From positions 3,774-67,773 of the forward strand of contig UBJO01000024.1 in assembly GCA_900465665.1 (NCBI GenBank): a DNA stretch of 64,000 bases. The letters run 5' to 3'. The notes under the pieces are model-generated. The model was given only the letters and a program-made list of their open reading frames with translations. It ran no database searches and had not been told where the DNA came from. How positions within the stretch are numbered: the stretch's first letter is position 1; every line of letters starts with the position of its first letter. The position numbers were made by a program, and so were the translations under genes. Origin of the DNA: Hyphomicrobiales bacterium (GTDB lineage: Bacteria; Pseudomonadota; Alphaproteobacteria; Rhizobiales; Rhizobiaceae). Shown here piece by piece: positions 31,277-41,587 of the stretch.

Positions 31277-31528
31277 ATGTCAGTAGCGCCGGACTTCAGG
31301 AGAGACAATCGGCTCCATCAAGCCGAACAATTCCGCGATACGCCGAGGTTCAACCGGCACGATGTGTGGGCCGCTCTCGGCCGCGTTTGGGACAAGGTCG
31401 CGCTCTGGCAGCAGAAGCGGGCCAGCCGGCGCGTGCTCAGGGATTTGACGGATACAGAACTCCTCGACATCGGCATCAGCAGGGCCGATGCCGGCAAGGA
31501 AGTCGGCAAGTCGTTCTTCTGGGATTGA
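31277..31528 (+). CDS. DUF1127 domain protein
   Basis: An 83-residue protein whose C-terminal half (RASRRVLRDLTDTELLDIGIS) is the DUF1127/YjiS-like motif, preceded by a basic, aromatic N-terminal part (WAALGRVWDKVALWQQ). In rhizobia related small proteins have been tied to RNA turnover and to phosphate and carbon metabolism. The ATG at 31277 is the likely start, though its ribosome binding site is weak. Divergent from the MocR gene, so it could be a target of that regulator. Confidence 0.85.
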   Translation: MSVAPDFRRDNRLHQAEQFRDTPRFNRHDVWAALGRVWDKVALWQQKRASRRVLRDLTDTELLDIGISRADAGKEVGKSFFWD

Positions 31529-31551
31529 GGCTGTGCGAGCCTGAGGCTGGC

Positions 31552-31950
31552 TTAGCTGCAGCTCTTGTTGCCGCCGGCCCAGCGCGTGACATCGCCAGCG
31601 ATCCGCGGGCGTGCCGGGCTGTCCATCATCGGGCCGAAGGCGTCGAGCTTGGAAGGGTTGCCTTCCGCCTGGACTACCAGCAGCGGCCGGCTTTCCGGGC
31701 TGCCCTTGTGGACGACGAGAATGCGCGGACGGCCTGAGAAGGAGTTGAGCTCCGGCGCCAGCTTGTAGGCGGCAAACGCCGCGTCGCCCGACTTGAACCA
31801 GCAATTGTTGGCGGCTACCGCCACACGTTCCATGGTCGACAGCGCGCTGCGGTCCTGGCTGGGTGCCGGTGTCTTGGATTGGCAAGACGCAACCAGTGCC
31901 GCGGTCGCGGCAATGGCGAGGACATGTGTCAGGGGAAGGTGAGGGCGCAT
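31552..31950 (-). CDS. Putative lipoprotein of unknown function
   Basis: A 132-residue protein with a lipoprotein signal peptide (HVLAIAATAALVASCQ; the lipobox Cys is residue 23). The mature part has NNCWFKSGD and a GGNKSCS C-terminus, suggesting a Cys-Cys disulfide. I do not recognise the family. GGAG lies before the ATG at 31950. It is 48 bases downstream of purQ and may share its transcript, though it has no known purine role. Confidence 0.75.
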   Translation of the reverse strand: MRPHLPLTHVLAIAATAALVASCQSKTPAPSQDRSALSTMERVAVAANNCWFKSGDAAFAAYKLAPELNSFSGRPRILVVHKGSPESRPLLVVQAEGNPSKLDAFGPMMDSPARPRIAGDVTRWAGGNKSCS

Positions 31951-31998
31951 CGATCTTGCTCCAGTGGACCGGATGAATGGCCTCATATCCGTTTAAGG

Positions 31999-32670
31999 TT
32001 AAGCAGCGATTACGTCGAGCGCGGAAGCGAACAACGCCCGGCCGTCGGAACCGCCATGGGCTGCCTCGATCAGGTTTTCCGGATGCGGCATCATGCCGAG
32101 CACGTTGCCGCCCTCGTTCATGACGGCTGCGATGTCGTTCAGCGAGCCGTTCGGGTTGGTGCCCTCGGCGTAGCGGAAGACCACCTGGCCGTTGCCTTCG
32201 ATCTTCGCCAGCGTCTCGGCGTCGGCGAAGTAGTTGCCGTCGTGATGGGCGACCGGGCAACGGATGATCTGGCCCTTGGCATAAGCGCGGGTGAAATCCG
32301 TCTCGGCATTCGCGACTTCAAGCTTGATCTCGCGGCAGACGAACTTCAGCGAGGAATTGCGCATCAGCGCGCCCGGAAGCAGGCCGGATTCGACGAGGAT
32401 CTGGAAGCCGTTGCAGACGCCCAGAACCTTCACACCCTTGTTGGCCTTCTCAATGATCGCCTGCATGACCGGCATGCGCGCCGCGATCGCGCCGCAGCGC
32501 AGATAGTCGCCATAGGAGAATCCACCAGGAATGACGATCAGATCGACATCGGGGATATCGGTCTCCGTCTGCCAGATCGTCACCGGCGTCTGGCCGGAGA
32601 TCTTGGTGAGAGCGGCGATCATGTCACGATCGCGATTGAGGCCCGGAAGCTGAACGACGGCGGATTTCAT
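31999..32670 (-). CDS. purQ: Phosphoribosylformylglycinamidine synthase subunit PurQ
   Basis: Glutaminase subunit that feeds ammonia to PurL. The 223-residue class-I amidotransferase has the catalytic Cys86 in VLGVCNGFQ, and the His/Glu pair in [11 protein letters not shown]. The start codon at 32670 overlaps the stop of the preceding small gene in an ATGA arrangement, implying translational coupling. Order on this strand is purC, purS, small gene, purQ. Confidence 0.98.
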   Translation of the reverse strand: MKSAVVQLPGLNRDRDMIAALTKISGQTPVTIWQTETDIPDVDLIVIPGGFSYGDYLRCGAIAARMPVMQAIIEKANKGVKVLGVCNGFQILVESGLLPGALMRNSSLKFVCREIKLEVANAETDFTRAYAKGQIIRCPVAHHDGNYFADAETLAKIEGNGQVVFRYAEGTNPNGSLNDIAAVMNEGGNVLGMMPHPENLIEAAHGGSDGRALFASALDVIAA

Positions 32671-32924
32671 GGGTGTGGTTCAAACCTTGCTTGTGCTTCT
32701 GCGAGTTCTCGAAGTTCGAGACGGTTTTCGATGCGTTCGAGGCGTTGGTCGTGACGGTCGAGCACGCTGTAGATGTTGTGGATGTCGTGATGCATGGACA
32801 CTATCGTTCCGCGCATCGCGTTCATCTCTTCCTTCAATCCGCGCTGGCCGAATTTCAGCTCAGCAATGTCTGCATGCACGCGCTTCAGAAGTTCATACAC
32901 CAGTTCACTGCTGATTTCAGCCAT
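32667..32924 (-). CDS. Small coiled-coil protein between purS and purQ
   Basis: An 85-residue, highly charged protein with no signal or membrane segment. [19 protein letters not shown] and the [19 protein letters not shown] stretch show heptad-like hydrophobic spacing, suggesting a helical coiled coil. I do not recognise a function. Its ATG at 32924 follows CGGAG, 19 bases after the purS stop, and its stop overlaps the purQ start. The position suggests a link to the PurLQS complex, or that it is simply a passenger; this is inference. Confidence 0.82.
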   Translation of the reverse strand: MAEISSELVYELLKRVHADIAELKFGQRGLKEEMNAMRGTIVSMHHDIHNIYSVLDRHDQRLERIENRLELRELAEAQARFEPHP

Positions 32925-32943
32925 CGGACAATCTCCGCAACCA

Positions 32944-33186
32944 CTAGTCGAGAGAAATAGTATAGTTCTCGATAACGGTGTTGGCGAGGAGTTTTTCGCA
33001 CATGGCCTTGATGTCGCCTTCGGCCTTGGCCTTGTCGGTGCCTTCGACTTCGACGTCGAATACCTTGCCCTGGCGGACATGGCCGACGCCGTCGAAGCCC
33101 AGCGCGCCGAGCGCGCCTTCGATGGCCTTGCCCTGCGGATCGAGAACGCCGTTTTTCAGCGTGACGGTTACACGAGCCTTGATCAC
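32944..33186 (-). CDS. purS: Phosphoribosylformylglycinamidine synthase subunit PurS
   Basis: Small 80-residue subunit that bridges PurL and PurQ. KARVTVTLKNGVLDPQGKAI and the GALGFDGVGHVRQGK segment are diagnostic. The start is GTG at 33186 with AGGGAAG upstream. It lies between purC (46 bases upstream) and the small coiled-coil gene. Confidence 0.97.
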   Translation of the reverse strand: MIKARVTVTLKNGVLDPQGKAIEGALGALGFDGVGHVRQGKVFDVEVEGTDKAKAEGDIKAMCEKLLANTVIENYTISLD

Positions 33187-33232
33187 TTTGTCTTCCCTGC
33201 CTTTTTAGCGAATGTCTTGCTTAGCCGTTATG

Positions 33233-33997
33233 TTACTTGACGAGAACAGGACCGGTGCCGCGCACAGGCTCGTTCTCGTTGATGATGCCGAGGCGGCGCG
33301 CCACTTCCGAATAGGCTTCGAGAAGGCCACCCATGTCGCGACGGAATCGGTCCTTGTCCATCTTTTCCTGGGTGTCGATGTCCCAGAGACGGCAGCTGTC
33401 CGGCGAGATTTCGTCGGCGAGGATGATGCGCATCATGTCGCCTTCATAGAGGCGGCCGCATTCGATCTTGAAGTCGACGAGCTGGATGCCGACGCCCAAG
33501 AACAGGCCGGTCATGAAGTCGTTGACGCGGATCGCCAGCGCCATGATGTCGTCGAGCTCGGCGGGGTTTGCCCAACCGAATGCGGTGATGTGCTCTTCGG
33601 AAACCATCGGGTCTTCGAGCGCGTCCGACTTGTAGTAGAACTCGATGATCGAGCGCGGCAGGACCACGCCTTCCTCGATGCCCAGGCGCTTGGCCAGCGA
33701 GCCGGCGGCGACATTGCGCACGACGATCTCAAGCGGGATCATCTCGACTTCGCGGATCAACTGCTCGCGCATGTTGAGGCGGCGGATGAAGTGCGTGGGA
33801 ATGCCGATCTTGTTCAGATGGTTGAAGATGAACTCGCAGATGCGGTTGTTCAGAACGCCCTTGCCATCGATGACTTCGTGCTTCTTCTTGTTGAAGGCGG
33901 TGGCGTCGTCCTTGAAGAACTGGATCAGCGTGCCTGGCTCGGGTCCCTCATACAGAATCTTGGCCTTGCCCTCGTAAATACGGCGGCGACGGTTCAT
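33233..33997 (-). CDS. purC: SAICAR synthase
   Basis: Ligates aspartate to CAIR using ATP in purine synthesis. The 254-residue protein has the [12 protein letters not shown]-terminus, [12 protein letters not shown] and the DFKIECGR and [14 protein letters not shown] active-site motifs. The ATG at 33997 ([10 protein letters not shown]) is chosen over an in-frame start at 34066, whose extension looks non-homologous. First gene of the purC-purS-X-purQ group. Confidence 0.97.
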   Translation of the reverse strand: MNRRRRIYEGKAKILYEGPEPGTLIQFFKDDATAFNKKKHEVIDGKGVLNNRICEFIFNHLNKIGIPTHFIRRLNMREQLIREVEMIPLEIVVRNVAAGSLAKRLGIEEGVVLPRSIIEFYYKSDALEDPMVSEEHITAFGWANPAELDDIMALAIRVNDFMTGLFLGVGIQLVDFKIECGRLYEGDMMRIILADEISPDSCRLWDIDTQEKMDKDRFRRDMGGLLEAYSEVARRLGIINENEPVRGTGPVLVK

Positions 33998-34226
33998 TGC
34001 GATTGTTCTCTTGTCGTTGGCGCTCTTGGGATTAGCGCGAGTGGATCGATCTCGTGGCGTCCCCATAAAGGAAAAGCGAGGGTTTCACAATCCGCCTGTC
34101 ACTCCTTCCCCGGATTCCGGTCTTCCGGAGCACCGATGCGAGAATCGAATGTCTAAGAAATGCATCCTACCCCGTTTCCCGGCTTAACAAAACGACCGCA
34201 GGTTCATGCCGGGGTTTTGCAGTGTT

Positions 34227-36521
34227 TTATTTGGAGGCGGTCGCCTTGCTCGGGTTGCGTGGCGTCGGCGTATGGGCGGCAGATGCCGCCTGGCGCCAGC
34301 TGGCGGCACGCACGAAGGAGGGGATCTGCATTGCCGGCATCGGGCGGGCCAGCGCATAGCCCTGCAGCACGTCGCAGCCGAGGTCGCCCAGGATACGCGC
34401 GTGCTCCATGGTCTCGACACCTTCGGCCGTCACCAGGATGCTCAAGGAGCGGCCGATTTCGATGATCGAGCGGACGAGCTTGCGCTGCTCGGACGAGGTC
34501 GGCAGCATGCGGATCAGTTCGCGGTCGATCTTCAGCGTCTTCGGGCTCAGCCTGAGCAGGCTGACGATCGAGGCGTGGCCGGTGCCGAAATCGTCGATCT
34601 CGATGTCGATGCCGAGGCGGCGGAACTGGCGGAGATTGGCGATGACGGCGTCGTCGCAATCATCGAGCGAAATGGATTCCAGAAGCTCGAAGGCGATGGT
34701 TCCAGGCACGATCTTCAGCGCCCGCAGCTTCTTGCCGAGCGCCGGATCGTCAAGTCTCCGGGAGGAGACATTGACCGCGATCTTTGGAATTACGATGCCT
34801 TCGCTTTCCCATGCGGCGCGATCGACAAGCGCCTGCTCCAGAATGACGCCGTCGATGGTCGCCACGACGTTGATGTCCTCGGCGATGTCGAGGAAGCGAT
34901 CGGGGGCCAGCAGGCCGTGTTCGCGGTGCTGCCAACGGGCAAGCGTTTCGACGCCGGTTACGTCAAGCGTGCGGGCGTCGAATTGCGGTTGATAGAAGGG
35001 GACGAATTCGCGCCGCTCGAGGCCGATCAGGATATCGTCGGCCAATCGCTTGCTGGCGATCACCTGGCGGCGCGCGTCCTTGGAGAAGAACTCGTGCCGG
35101 TTCCTGCCGCCGCTCTTGGCGCGATAGAGCGCGATGTCGGCGTTGAGCAGGAGCTGCTTGCCATCGAGCATCGGGCCGCTGTCGGTGGCGATGCCGACGC
35201 TGGCGCCGAAGCGGCATTCGTGATGCTCGTAGCGGATCGGACGGCTGAGTTCGCGCACGATGCGCTCGGCCATGTTGGAGATCTTCTTCGGCGTCACATC
35301 GAGTGCGCAGAGCACCACGAATTCGTCGCCGCCGATGCGGGCCACGAAATCGCCCGGCCGAACGGTTTCGGTCAGCACAGATGCTGCGTGCTTCAGCATG
35401 GCGTCGCCGGCGCGGTGGCCGAGCGTGTCGTTGATCTGCTTGAAACGGTCGAGATCGATGTGCAGCACAGCGAGCGTATCGTCGCCGGTGCTTGCTCTCG
35501 TCGAATATTCTTCCAGCTTGCGGTCGAGGTAGCGCCGGTTCGGCAGCCCGGTCAAAAAGTCATGGAGGGCGAGATGCTCGATGCTCTCCTTGGCCGCCTC
35601 GAGTTCGCGGTTGTGGGCCTCAGCGAGGTCCTTGGCGCGCTGGAGTTCGGCGTTGAGCGCCACTTCCTCGGTCACATCCCAATTGGCGCCGATCAGCTTG
35701 CGGTGGCCGTTGCCGTCGATGAAGAAGGCCGCCTTGGCGCGGATGACGCGTTCGGCACCGTCGCCACGTATGATCCTGAATTCGTGCTGGAAGCCCGACT
35801 GGCGCTCGATGTTCTCCGCCACCGTCGCCTGCACCCTGTCCCGGTCGTCGGGATGCAGCGTTTCGGTCCAGACGTCGCCCTGCGAGGCGCGTGTCGGGTT
35901 CGTGATGCCGTAGATCCACAACAAGCGTGCGTCCCATTCGACAGTGCCGGCATCGAGATCGGATTCGAACACGCCGATCCCCGAGATGTCGAGCGCAAGA
36001 TCAAGCCGCCGCGACATGTGCGCCAGCCGCTCTTCACCTTCCTTGCGGGCGGTGATGTCGGTGTCGGTGCCGACGAGGCGGGCAGGGGCGCCGTTTTCGT
36101 CCCATTCGACGCAGGCGCCGCGGCATTCGATCCAGATCCAGTGGCCGTTCCGATGCCGCTCGCGATATTCGAAGACACGGAAGTTGGGGTCTCCGGCGTT
36201 CTGCCGGTCGATCGCCTCAATCACGAAAGCGCGGTCGTCGGGATGGATCAGCGCGATCCAGGCGTCGTAGTCTCCATCCGCCTCTTCGTCGGGCGCCATG
36301 CCGCGCATGGTCTTCCACGTTTCGGAGTAATAGCGCGTTCCAAGCTTGAGGTTGTGATCCCACACGCCGAGATCCGAGCCGACTAGCGCGTAGTTCCAGC
36401 GGCTCTCGCGCTCGACCAGCGCGTCGGTCTCGCGTTCGGAAACATTCGCTGAAGCGATGCTGTCACCGCTTTTGCTCGAACCAACCGTCTGATCAGGCCT
36501 CTTCTTGGTCAATGCTCGCAC
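34227..36521 (-). CDS. PAS-PAS-GGDEF-EAL cyclic-di-GMP enzyme
   Basis: A 764-residue signalling protein without obvious membrane segments. PAS/PAC domains lie at about 40-160 and 165-295 (both with LIHPDDR- or LHPDDR-type motifs). GGDEF is intact at 397-401, and an RxxD inhibition site (RPGD) is at 388-391. The EAL domain spans about 505-745, with ETLARW at 525-530 (Leu-for-Ala change, catalytic Glu kept) and DDFGTGHAS. Both synthesis and hydrolysis of c-di-GMP are therefore possible. The start appears to be GTG at 36521; it is uncertain. Confidence 0.92.
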   Translation of the reverse strand: MRALTKKRPDQTVGSSKSGDSIASANVSERETDALVERESRWNYALVGSDLGVWDHNLKLGTRYYSETWKTMRGMAPDEEADGDYDAWIALIHPDDRAFVIEAIDRQNAGDPNFRVFEYRERHRNGHWIWIECRGACVEWDENGAPARLVGTDTDITARKEGEERLAHMSRRLDLALDISGIGVFESDLDAGTVEWDARLLWIYGITNPTRASQGDVWTETLHPDDRDRVQATVAENIERQSGFQHEFRIIRGDGAERVIRAKAAFFIDGNGHRKLIGANWDVTEEVALNAELQRAKDLAEAHNRELEAAKESIEHLALHDFLTGLPNRRYLDRKLEEYSTRASTGDDTLAVLHIDLDRFKQINDTLGHRAGDAMLKHAASVLTETVRPGDFVARIGGDEFVVLCALDVTPKKISNMAERIVRELSRPIRYEHHECRFGASVGIATDSGPMLDGKQLLLNADIALYRAKSGGRNRHEFFSKDARRQVIASKRLADDILIGLERREFVPFYQPQFDARTLDVTGVETLARWQHREHGLLAPDRFLDIAEDINVVATIDGVILEQALVDRAAWESEGIVIPKIAVNVSSRRLDDPALGKKLRALKIVPGTIAFELLESISLDDCDDAVIANLRQFRRLGIDIEIDDFGTGHASIVSLLRLSPKTLKIDRELIRMLPTSSEQRKLVRSIIEIGRSLSILVTAEGVETMEHARILGDLGCDVLQGYALARPMPAMQIPSFVRAASWRQAASAAHTPTPRNPSKATASK

Positions 36522-36740
36522 TCGCTCGTCTGGCGTGTGTCAATTTGCTTATATTTGAATTAAGCCGAGCTTAATATCGGAGCAAACTTATTGCGCTGTC
36601 CAGTGCTCCCAAAGTCGTGCTCTCGGTCACATGCATCCGGCGGAGCAATCGCGGCGATGTCATTTGCCACGGCGGCACAACGCCCGCAAAATAGCTGTTC
36701 GGTGTTTTCCGCCCTATATGATGGGTATGGAGGAAAAACC

Positions 36741-36830
36741 ATGGCTCAGGATTGGCCAATGTTCATCATGCAATGCGTCGTGCTCGCGGCGTTCGCGAGC
36801 GTGTTTTTCGTGCGCGGCGAGGGCGACTGA
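36741..36830 (+). CDS. 29-residue single-pass membrane peptide
   Basis: A small open frame with an excellent ribosome binding site (GGAGG at 36729-36733, then AAAAACC and ATG). The translation starts MAQDWPMFIMQCVVLAAF, continues as one hydrophobic helix and ends in a charged FFVRGEGD tail, as is common in regulatory membrane microproteins. Other frames in the area are less convincing. It lies between the divergent GGDEF-EAL gene and a convergent hydrolase gene. No family is recognised. Confidence 0.6.
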   Translation: MAQDWPMFIMQCVVLAAFASVFFVRGEGD

Positions 36831-36860
36831 GTTCTATCCGCGTGGAGATGCGAGCGCGTT

Positions 36861-37415
36861 CTAGCCCTTCAGACGGCTGAGGAACTGCGCGAAGACCATC
36901 GTGCCCTCAGGCCACGGCCCGTGACCGGAATCGGCGTTGATGTGACCGGACTCTCCCGCATCCACCAGCAATGAGCCCCAGCTTGCGGCGATCTCGTCGG
37001 CATGCTCGTAAGTGCCGAAGGGATCGTTGCGGCTGGCGACCGTGACGCTCGGGAACGGCAAGGGCTCGCGCGGGTAGGGGCCGAAGGTCATCAGGTGCTT
37101 CGGGCGGATGTCGGGGTTGGTGACATCAGGCGGCGCCACCAGGAAGGCGCCGGCGACCGGTTTCTCGAATTGCGGGATCGCATGCAGAAGCGACGGCACG
37201 CCGAGCGAGTGGGCGACAAGCACCACCGGGCGGGTCGATTTATTGACTTCCTCGGCAATCCGCGCGGCCCAATCCTCGCGCACGGGCTTGGACCACTCCG
37301 CCTGTTCGACGCGGCGCGCGGTGCTGAGTTTCGCCTCCCAGCGGCTCTGCCAGTGGTCGGGGCCGGAGTTGGTGTAACCGGGGATGATGAGGATTTCGGC
37401 GTCTGAAGCTTTCAT
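36861..37415 (-). CDS. RBBP9/YdeN-type alpha/beta hydrolase
   Basis: A 184-residue serine hydrolase. It starts LIIPGYTNSGPDHWQSRWE, holds the nucleophile in VAHSLG, and has the late Asp/His region SRNDPFGTYEHADEIAASWG followed by GHINADSGHGPWPEG, the RBBP9/YdeN signature. The substrate is unknown. The ATG at 37415 is used; in-frame sequence further upstream lacks homology and overlaps the divergent membrane protein gene. Confidence 0.9.
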   Translation of the reverse strand: MKASDAEILIIPGYTNSGPDHWQSRWEAKLSTARRVEQAEWSKPVREDWAARIAEEVNKSTRPVVLVAHSLGVPSLLHAIPQFEKPVAGAFLVAPPDVTNPDIRPKHLMTFGPYPREPLPFPSVTVASRNDPFGTYEHADEIAASWGSLLVDAGESGHINADSGHGPWPEGTMVFAQFLSRLKG

Positions 37416-37569
37416 GGTGCCGCCGATGTGAGAAGGCGCGGCGATAAAGTCAAGGGAAAGCAGGACAGCTCGGCCAATTTTTGTTATGTTAGCGCATTGC
37501 CGGTCGCGTTCGATGTCGGCACCGCCGATGCTTTCGCCGCTGGCCTCAATGGCTGAGGAGGAGAAAGCC

Positions 37570-38373
37570 ATGACGGCATTTCACGTCATGTCCGGCGCGG
37601 ACGATGTCTATTCGCGCCCGGTCATCAATAAAATTGGCCTTGCCGACGTCTTCAACGCCATCCGGCTCGGTATGGCGGATTTCAGGGAAAAACCATCGCA
37701 TTACGTGTTCCTGTGCCTGATGTATCCGATCGCGGGCATTTTTCTTGCGGTCGCCACGTCGAGCGCCAATCTGCTGCCGATGATCTTTCCGCTGATAGCG
37801 GGCTTCGCCCTGATCGGGCCGCTGGCCGCCATTGGTCTCTATGAGATCAGCAGGCGGCGGGAGGCTGGGATGGACAGTTCCTGGCGGCACGCCATGGAAG
37901 TGACGCGGTCGCCGGCCTTTCCTTCGATCGTCACCGGCGGGCTGATGCTGTTTGCCTTCTTCGTCGTCTGGCTGGTGGCCGCGCAGACGCTCTATCTCAA
38001 TGTGCTGAGCGACGTGTTCCCGCGCTCGATGTCAGCCTTCTTTTCCGAGATTTTCGGCACAACGGAAGGCATGCAGCTGATCATCTGGGGCAACCTGATC
38101 GGGTTCGGCTTTGCGCTGATCGTGCTGGCGACGACCGTCGTTACCTTTCCGATCCTGCTCGACCGCGACATCGGCCTCGTGGCCGCCATGGAGACGTCGC
38201 TGCGGGCGACGTTCGCCAATCCGGTTCCAGTCCTGTGCTGGGGGCTGATCGTCGCGGTGTCGCTTGCCGTCGCCACCATCCCACTCTTCGTCGGGCTGGC
38301 GCTGGTGATGCCGATCCTCGGTCATTCGACCTGGCACCTCTATCGCAAGCTGGTGGCGCCGCCGATCGTATGA
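37570..38373 (+). CDS. DUF2189 integral membrane protein
   Basis: A 267-residue inner-membrane protein with about six hydrophobic segments. The stretch INKIGLADVFNAIRLGMADF and the central LIGPLAAIGLYEISRRREAG resemble the DUF2189 family of rhizobial membrane proteins. The function is unknown. GGAGGAG sits just before the ATG at 37570. It is divergent from the hydrolase gene and followed by the iron-permease-like gene, about 70 bases away. Confidence 0.85.
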   Translation: MTAFHVMSGADDVYSRPVINKIGLADVFNAIRLGMADFREKPSHYVFLCLMYPIAGIFLAVATSSANLLPMIFPLIAGFALIGPLAAIGLYEISRRREAGMDSSWRHAMEVTRSPAFPSIVTGGLMLFAFFVVWLVAAQTLYLNVLSDVFPRSMSAFFSEIFGTTEGMQLIIWGNLIGFGFALIVLATTVVTFPILLDRDIGLVAAMETSLRATFANPVPVLCWGLIVAVSLAVATIPLFVGLALVMPILGHSTWHLYRKLVAPPIV

Positions 38374-38444
38374 CCGGATGATCCACCACGGAACACAATG
38401 CCTTCCTTGGAGTTTGACTGGTGCAAGCTTTGAGGGAGGCAAAC

Positions 38445-38945
38445 ATGGAAGACACGCAGCATATCTTCATGCGCTTTTCGGCGAAGACGTCGGAATGGGC
38501 GGGCAAGCCCGTGACCTTCGTCCTTGCTCTGATCCTGGTGATCCTCTGGGCCGTGACGGGGCCGTTCTTCGATTATTCCGAGACGTGGCAGCTGGTGATC
38601 AACACCGGCACGACGATCATCACCTTTCTCATGGTGTTCGTGCTGCAGAACGCCCAGACGCGCGATACGCGCGCCATCCAGGCGAAGCTCGACGAACTGA
38701 TCCTGACGAGCCATGCAGAGAACCGGTTCATCGGTATCGAGAACCTCGACGAGGACGACCTGAAGCATCTCGATCGGCTGGTGGCCAAGGCTGCGAAGGG
38801 CGGGCAGGCGGAGAAGCAGGCGGCGGCCGATGCCGCGCCGAAATCTACGAAGACGGCTACCGCCGTGCGCAAGAAGATCGATGCCGCGCGTTCACAGAAG
38901 GACAAACGAAAAGCGGCGCCCCGAAAGGCGCCGCAGAAGAGTTGA
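38445..38945 (+). CDS. Low-affinity iron permease family protein
   Basis: A 166-residue protein with two membrane segments (about residues 20-65) in the low-affinity Fe permease fold: TSEWAGKPVTFVLALILVIL, then NTGTTIITFLMVFVLQNAQ. After it comes ENRFIGIENLDEDDLKHL and a lysine/alanine-rich tail. The family name comes from yeast Fet4-related proteins; iron transport is not shown. The ATG at 38445 follows GAGGGAGG; a GTG at 38421 is less likely. Its last codons contain the purB terminator hairpin. Confidence 0.88.
   Translation: MEDTQHIFMRFSAKTSEWAGKPVTFVLALILVILWAVTGPFFDYSETWQLVINTGTTIITFLMVFVLQNAQTRDTRAIQAKLDELILTSHAENRFIGIENLDEDDLKHLDRLVAKAAKGGQAEKQAAADAAPKSTKTATAVRKKIDAARSQKDKRKAAPRKAPQKS
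38908..38934 (-). terminator. purB terminator inside the 3' end of the convergent gene
   Basis: GCGGCGCC and its complement around a 6-base loop, followed on the minus strand by TTTTCG. It is encoded within the final codons of the iron-permease-like gene, about 20 bases past the purB stop. Confidence 0.8.
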
Positions 38946-38954
38946 TCAGGTCGA

Positions 38955-40262
<1,308 letters not shown>

Positions 40263-40344
40263 GGCTTCCTGCTTTCGTTCGTAAGGAATGTTGGCGTTCT
40301 AAAGGGGAATGTTGGCGCCCGTGTAGCAAAGACGCGCGGCAATC

Positions 40345-40842
40345 TCAACGCATGCGTTTCGCAAGCGCGAAACTCGTTGCCAGCAGGCAGACGAGCCCGA
40401 GGGGGACGAAGAGCCGCAAACCGAGCACCATGAACTGGTAGACGGAGCTCGCGCCGGTAAAGATGAGCTGGAAAAACCAGATCACAGATCCTCCCGGCGC
40501 ATGCCAGCGCGAGTAGAAAACCCGGTAGTCCATCGCGAAGAGAAACGCCGTCATCAGGATGGTGCAGGCCGCAAGCGCCACGAAGAAGGCGGCGAAGCGC
40601 GTCTCGATCCGGCGCTTATGCGCGAAGAAGCGGCCGAGCATCAGCGCAAAGGGCCAGGCAAGCAGGCCGCCGGCGAAATAGAGGATCGCGAGATCACTGA
40701 GGTGGCTGGTCTCCAGGCCGTTGCGCAGATAGAGCGTGCTCATCGCCGAGGCCAGCATCTGGAGAGCCCAGAGCGGCGCGCCGATGAGCACGGCGGAGTA
40801 GGGCGGGTACGCAGCCCGAAACCGGTCTCCCATCAGCGACAC
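40345..40842 (-). CDS. Four-helix membrane protein of unknown function
   Basis: A 165-residue protein with about four hydrophobic segments and a basic C-terminus (FALAKRMR). No family is recognised. The start is probably GTG at 40842, preceded by GGGAG; an ATG at 40833 gives a protein three residues shorter. It lies between rpe (28 bases upstream) and purB (82 bases downstream) on the same strand. Confidence 0.75.
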   Translation of the reverse strand: MSLMGDRFRAAYPPYSAVLIGAPLWALQMLASAMSTLYLRNGLETSHLSDLAILYFAGGLLAWPFALMLGRFFAHKRRIETRFAAFFVALAACTILMTAFLFAMDYRVFYSRWHAPGGSVIWFFQLIFTGASSVYQFMVLGLRLFVPLGLVCLLATSFALAKRMR

Positions 40843-40870
40843 GCCGCTCCCGATACTACTTTGCCCGATC

Positions 40871-41548
40871 TTATTTGGATTGCCCTTCAGCCGCCGTTCG
40901 GAGCGCCGAAATCGCCTGCTTGTAGGCCTCGACCGAGCCGCCCTTGAAGATGGCGGAGCCGGCGACGAGCACGTTGGCGCCCGCCTTGCCGATCATAGGC
41001 GCGGTTTCGATCGTCACACCACCGTCGACCTCGAGGTCGATCGGTCGGTCACCGATCAGCGACTTGGCGGCGGCGATCTTGTCGGCCATGGCGGGAATGA
41101 ACTTCTGGCCGCCGAAACCGGGATTGACCGACATGATGAGGATCAGGTCGATATCATCCAGCACGTTTTCGAAGACGGAGAGCGGCGTTGCCGGATTGAG
41201 GGTGACGCCGACCTTCTTGCCGAGATTGCGCACGGTCTGCAGCGAGCGGTGCAGATGCGGGCCGGCCTCGGCGTGGATGGTGATCCGGTCGCAGCCGGCC
41301 TTGGCGAAGGCTTCGAGATAGTCGTCGACGGGCGCGATCATCAGGTGGCAGTCGAAGGTGGCGTCGGTGTAGGAGCGCAGCGACTTGATGACGTCGGGGC
41401 CGAAGGAAATATTGGGAACGAAGTGACCGTCCATGACGTCGAGGTGGATCCAGTCGGCGCCGGCCGCGGTCACGTCGCGCACCTCCTGGCCGAGCTTGGC
41501 GAAGTCGGCGGCCAGAACGGATGGCGCGATGCGGATGGGCTGGGTCAT
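40871..41548 (-). CDS. rpe: Ribulose-phosphate 3-epimerase
   Basis: Interconverts ribulose 5-phosphate and xylulose 5-phosphate. The 225-residue TIM-barrel protein has [34 protein letters not shown] (metal ligand region), [14 protein letters not shown] and DLEVDGGV motifs. GGAGAGAG lies before the ATG at 41548. It provides pentose phosphates near purine genes that consume PRPP, though linkage to purB may be coincidental. Confidence 0.97.
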   Translation of the reverse strand: MTQPIRIAPSVLAADFAKLGQEVRDVTAAGADWIHLDVMDGHFVPNISFGPDVIKSLRSYTDATFDCHLMIAPVDDYLEAFAKAGCDRITIHAEAGPHLHRSLQTVRNLGKKVGVTLNPATPLSVFENVLDDIDLILIMSVNPGFGGQKFIPAMADKIAAAKSLIGDRPIDLEVDGGVTIETAPMIGKAGANVLVAGSAIFKGGSVEAYKQAISALRTAAEGQSK

Positions 41549-41587
41549 TGTCTCTCTCCGTTGAAGTCGCCTGGGATCAAGCAGGCT

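Noticed and set aside
34206..36386. A 726-codon plus-strand frame opposite the GGDEF-EAL gene
   Set aside because: Same reason: the minus strand holds intact GGDEF and EAL motifs.
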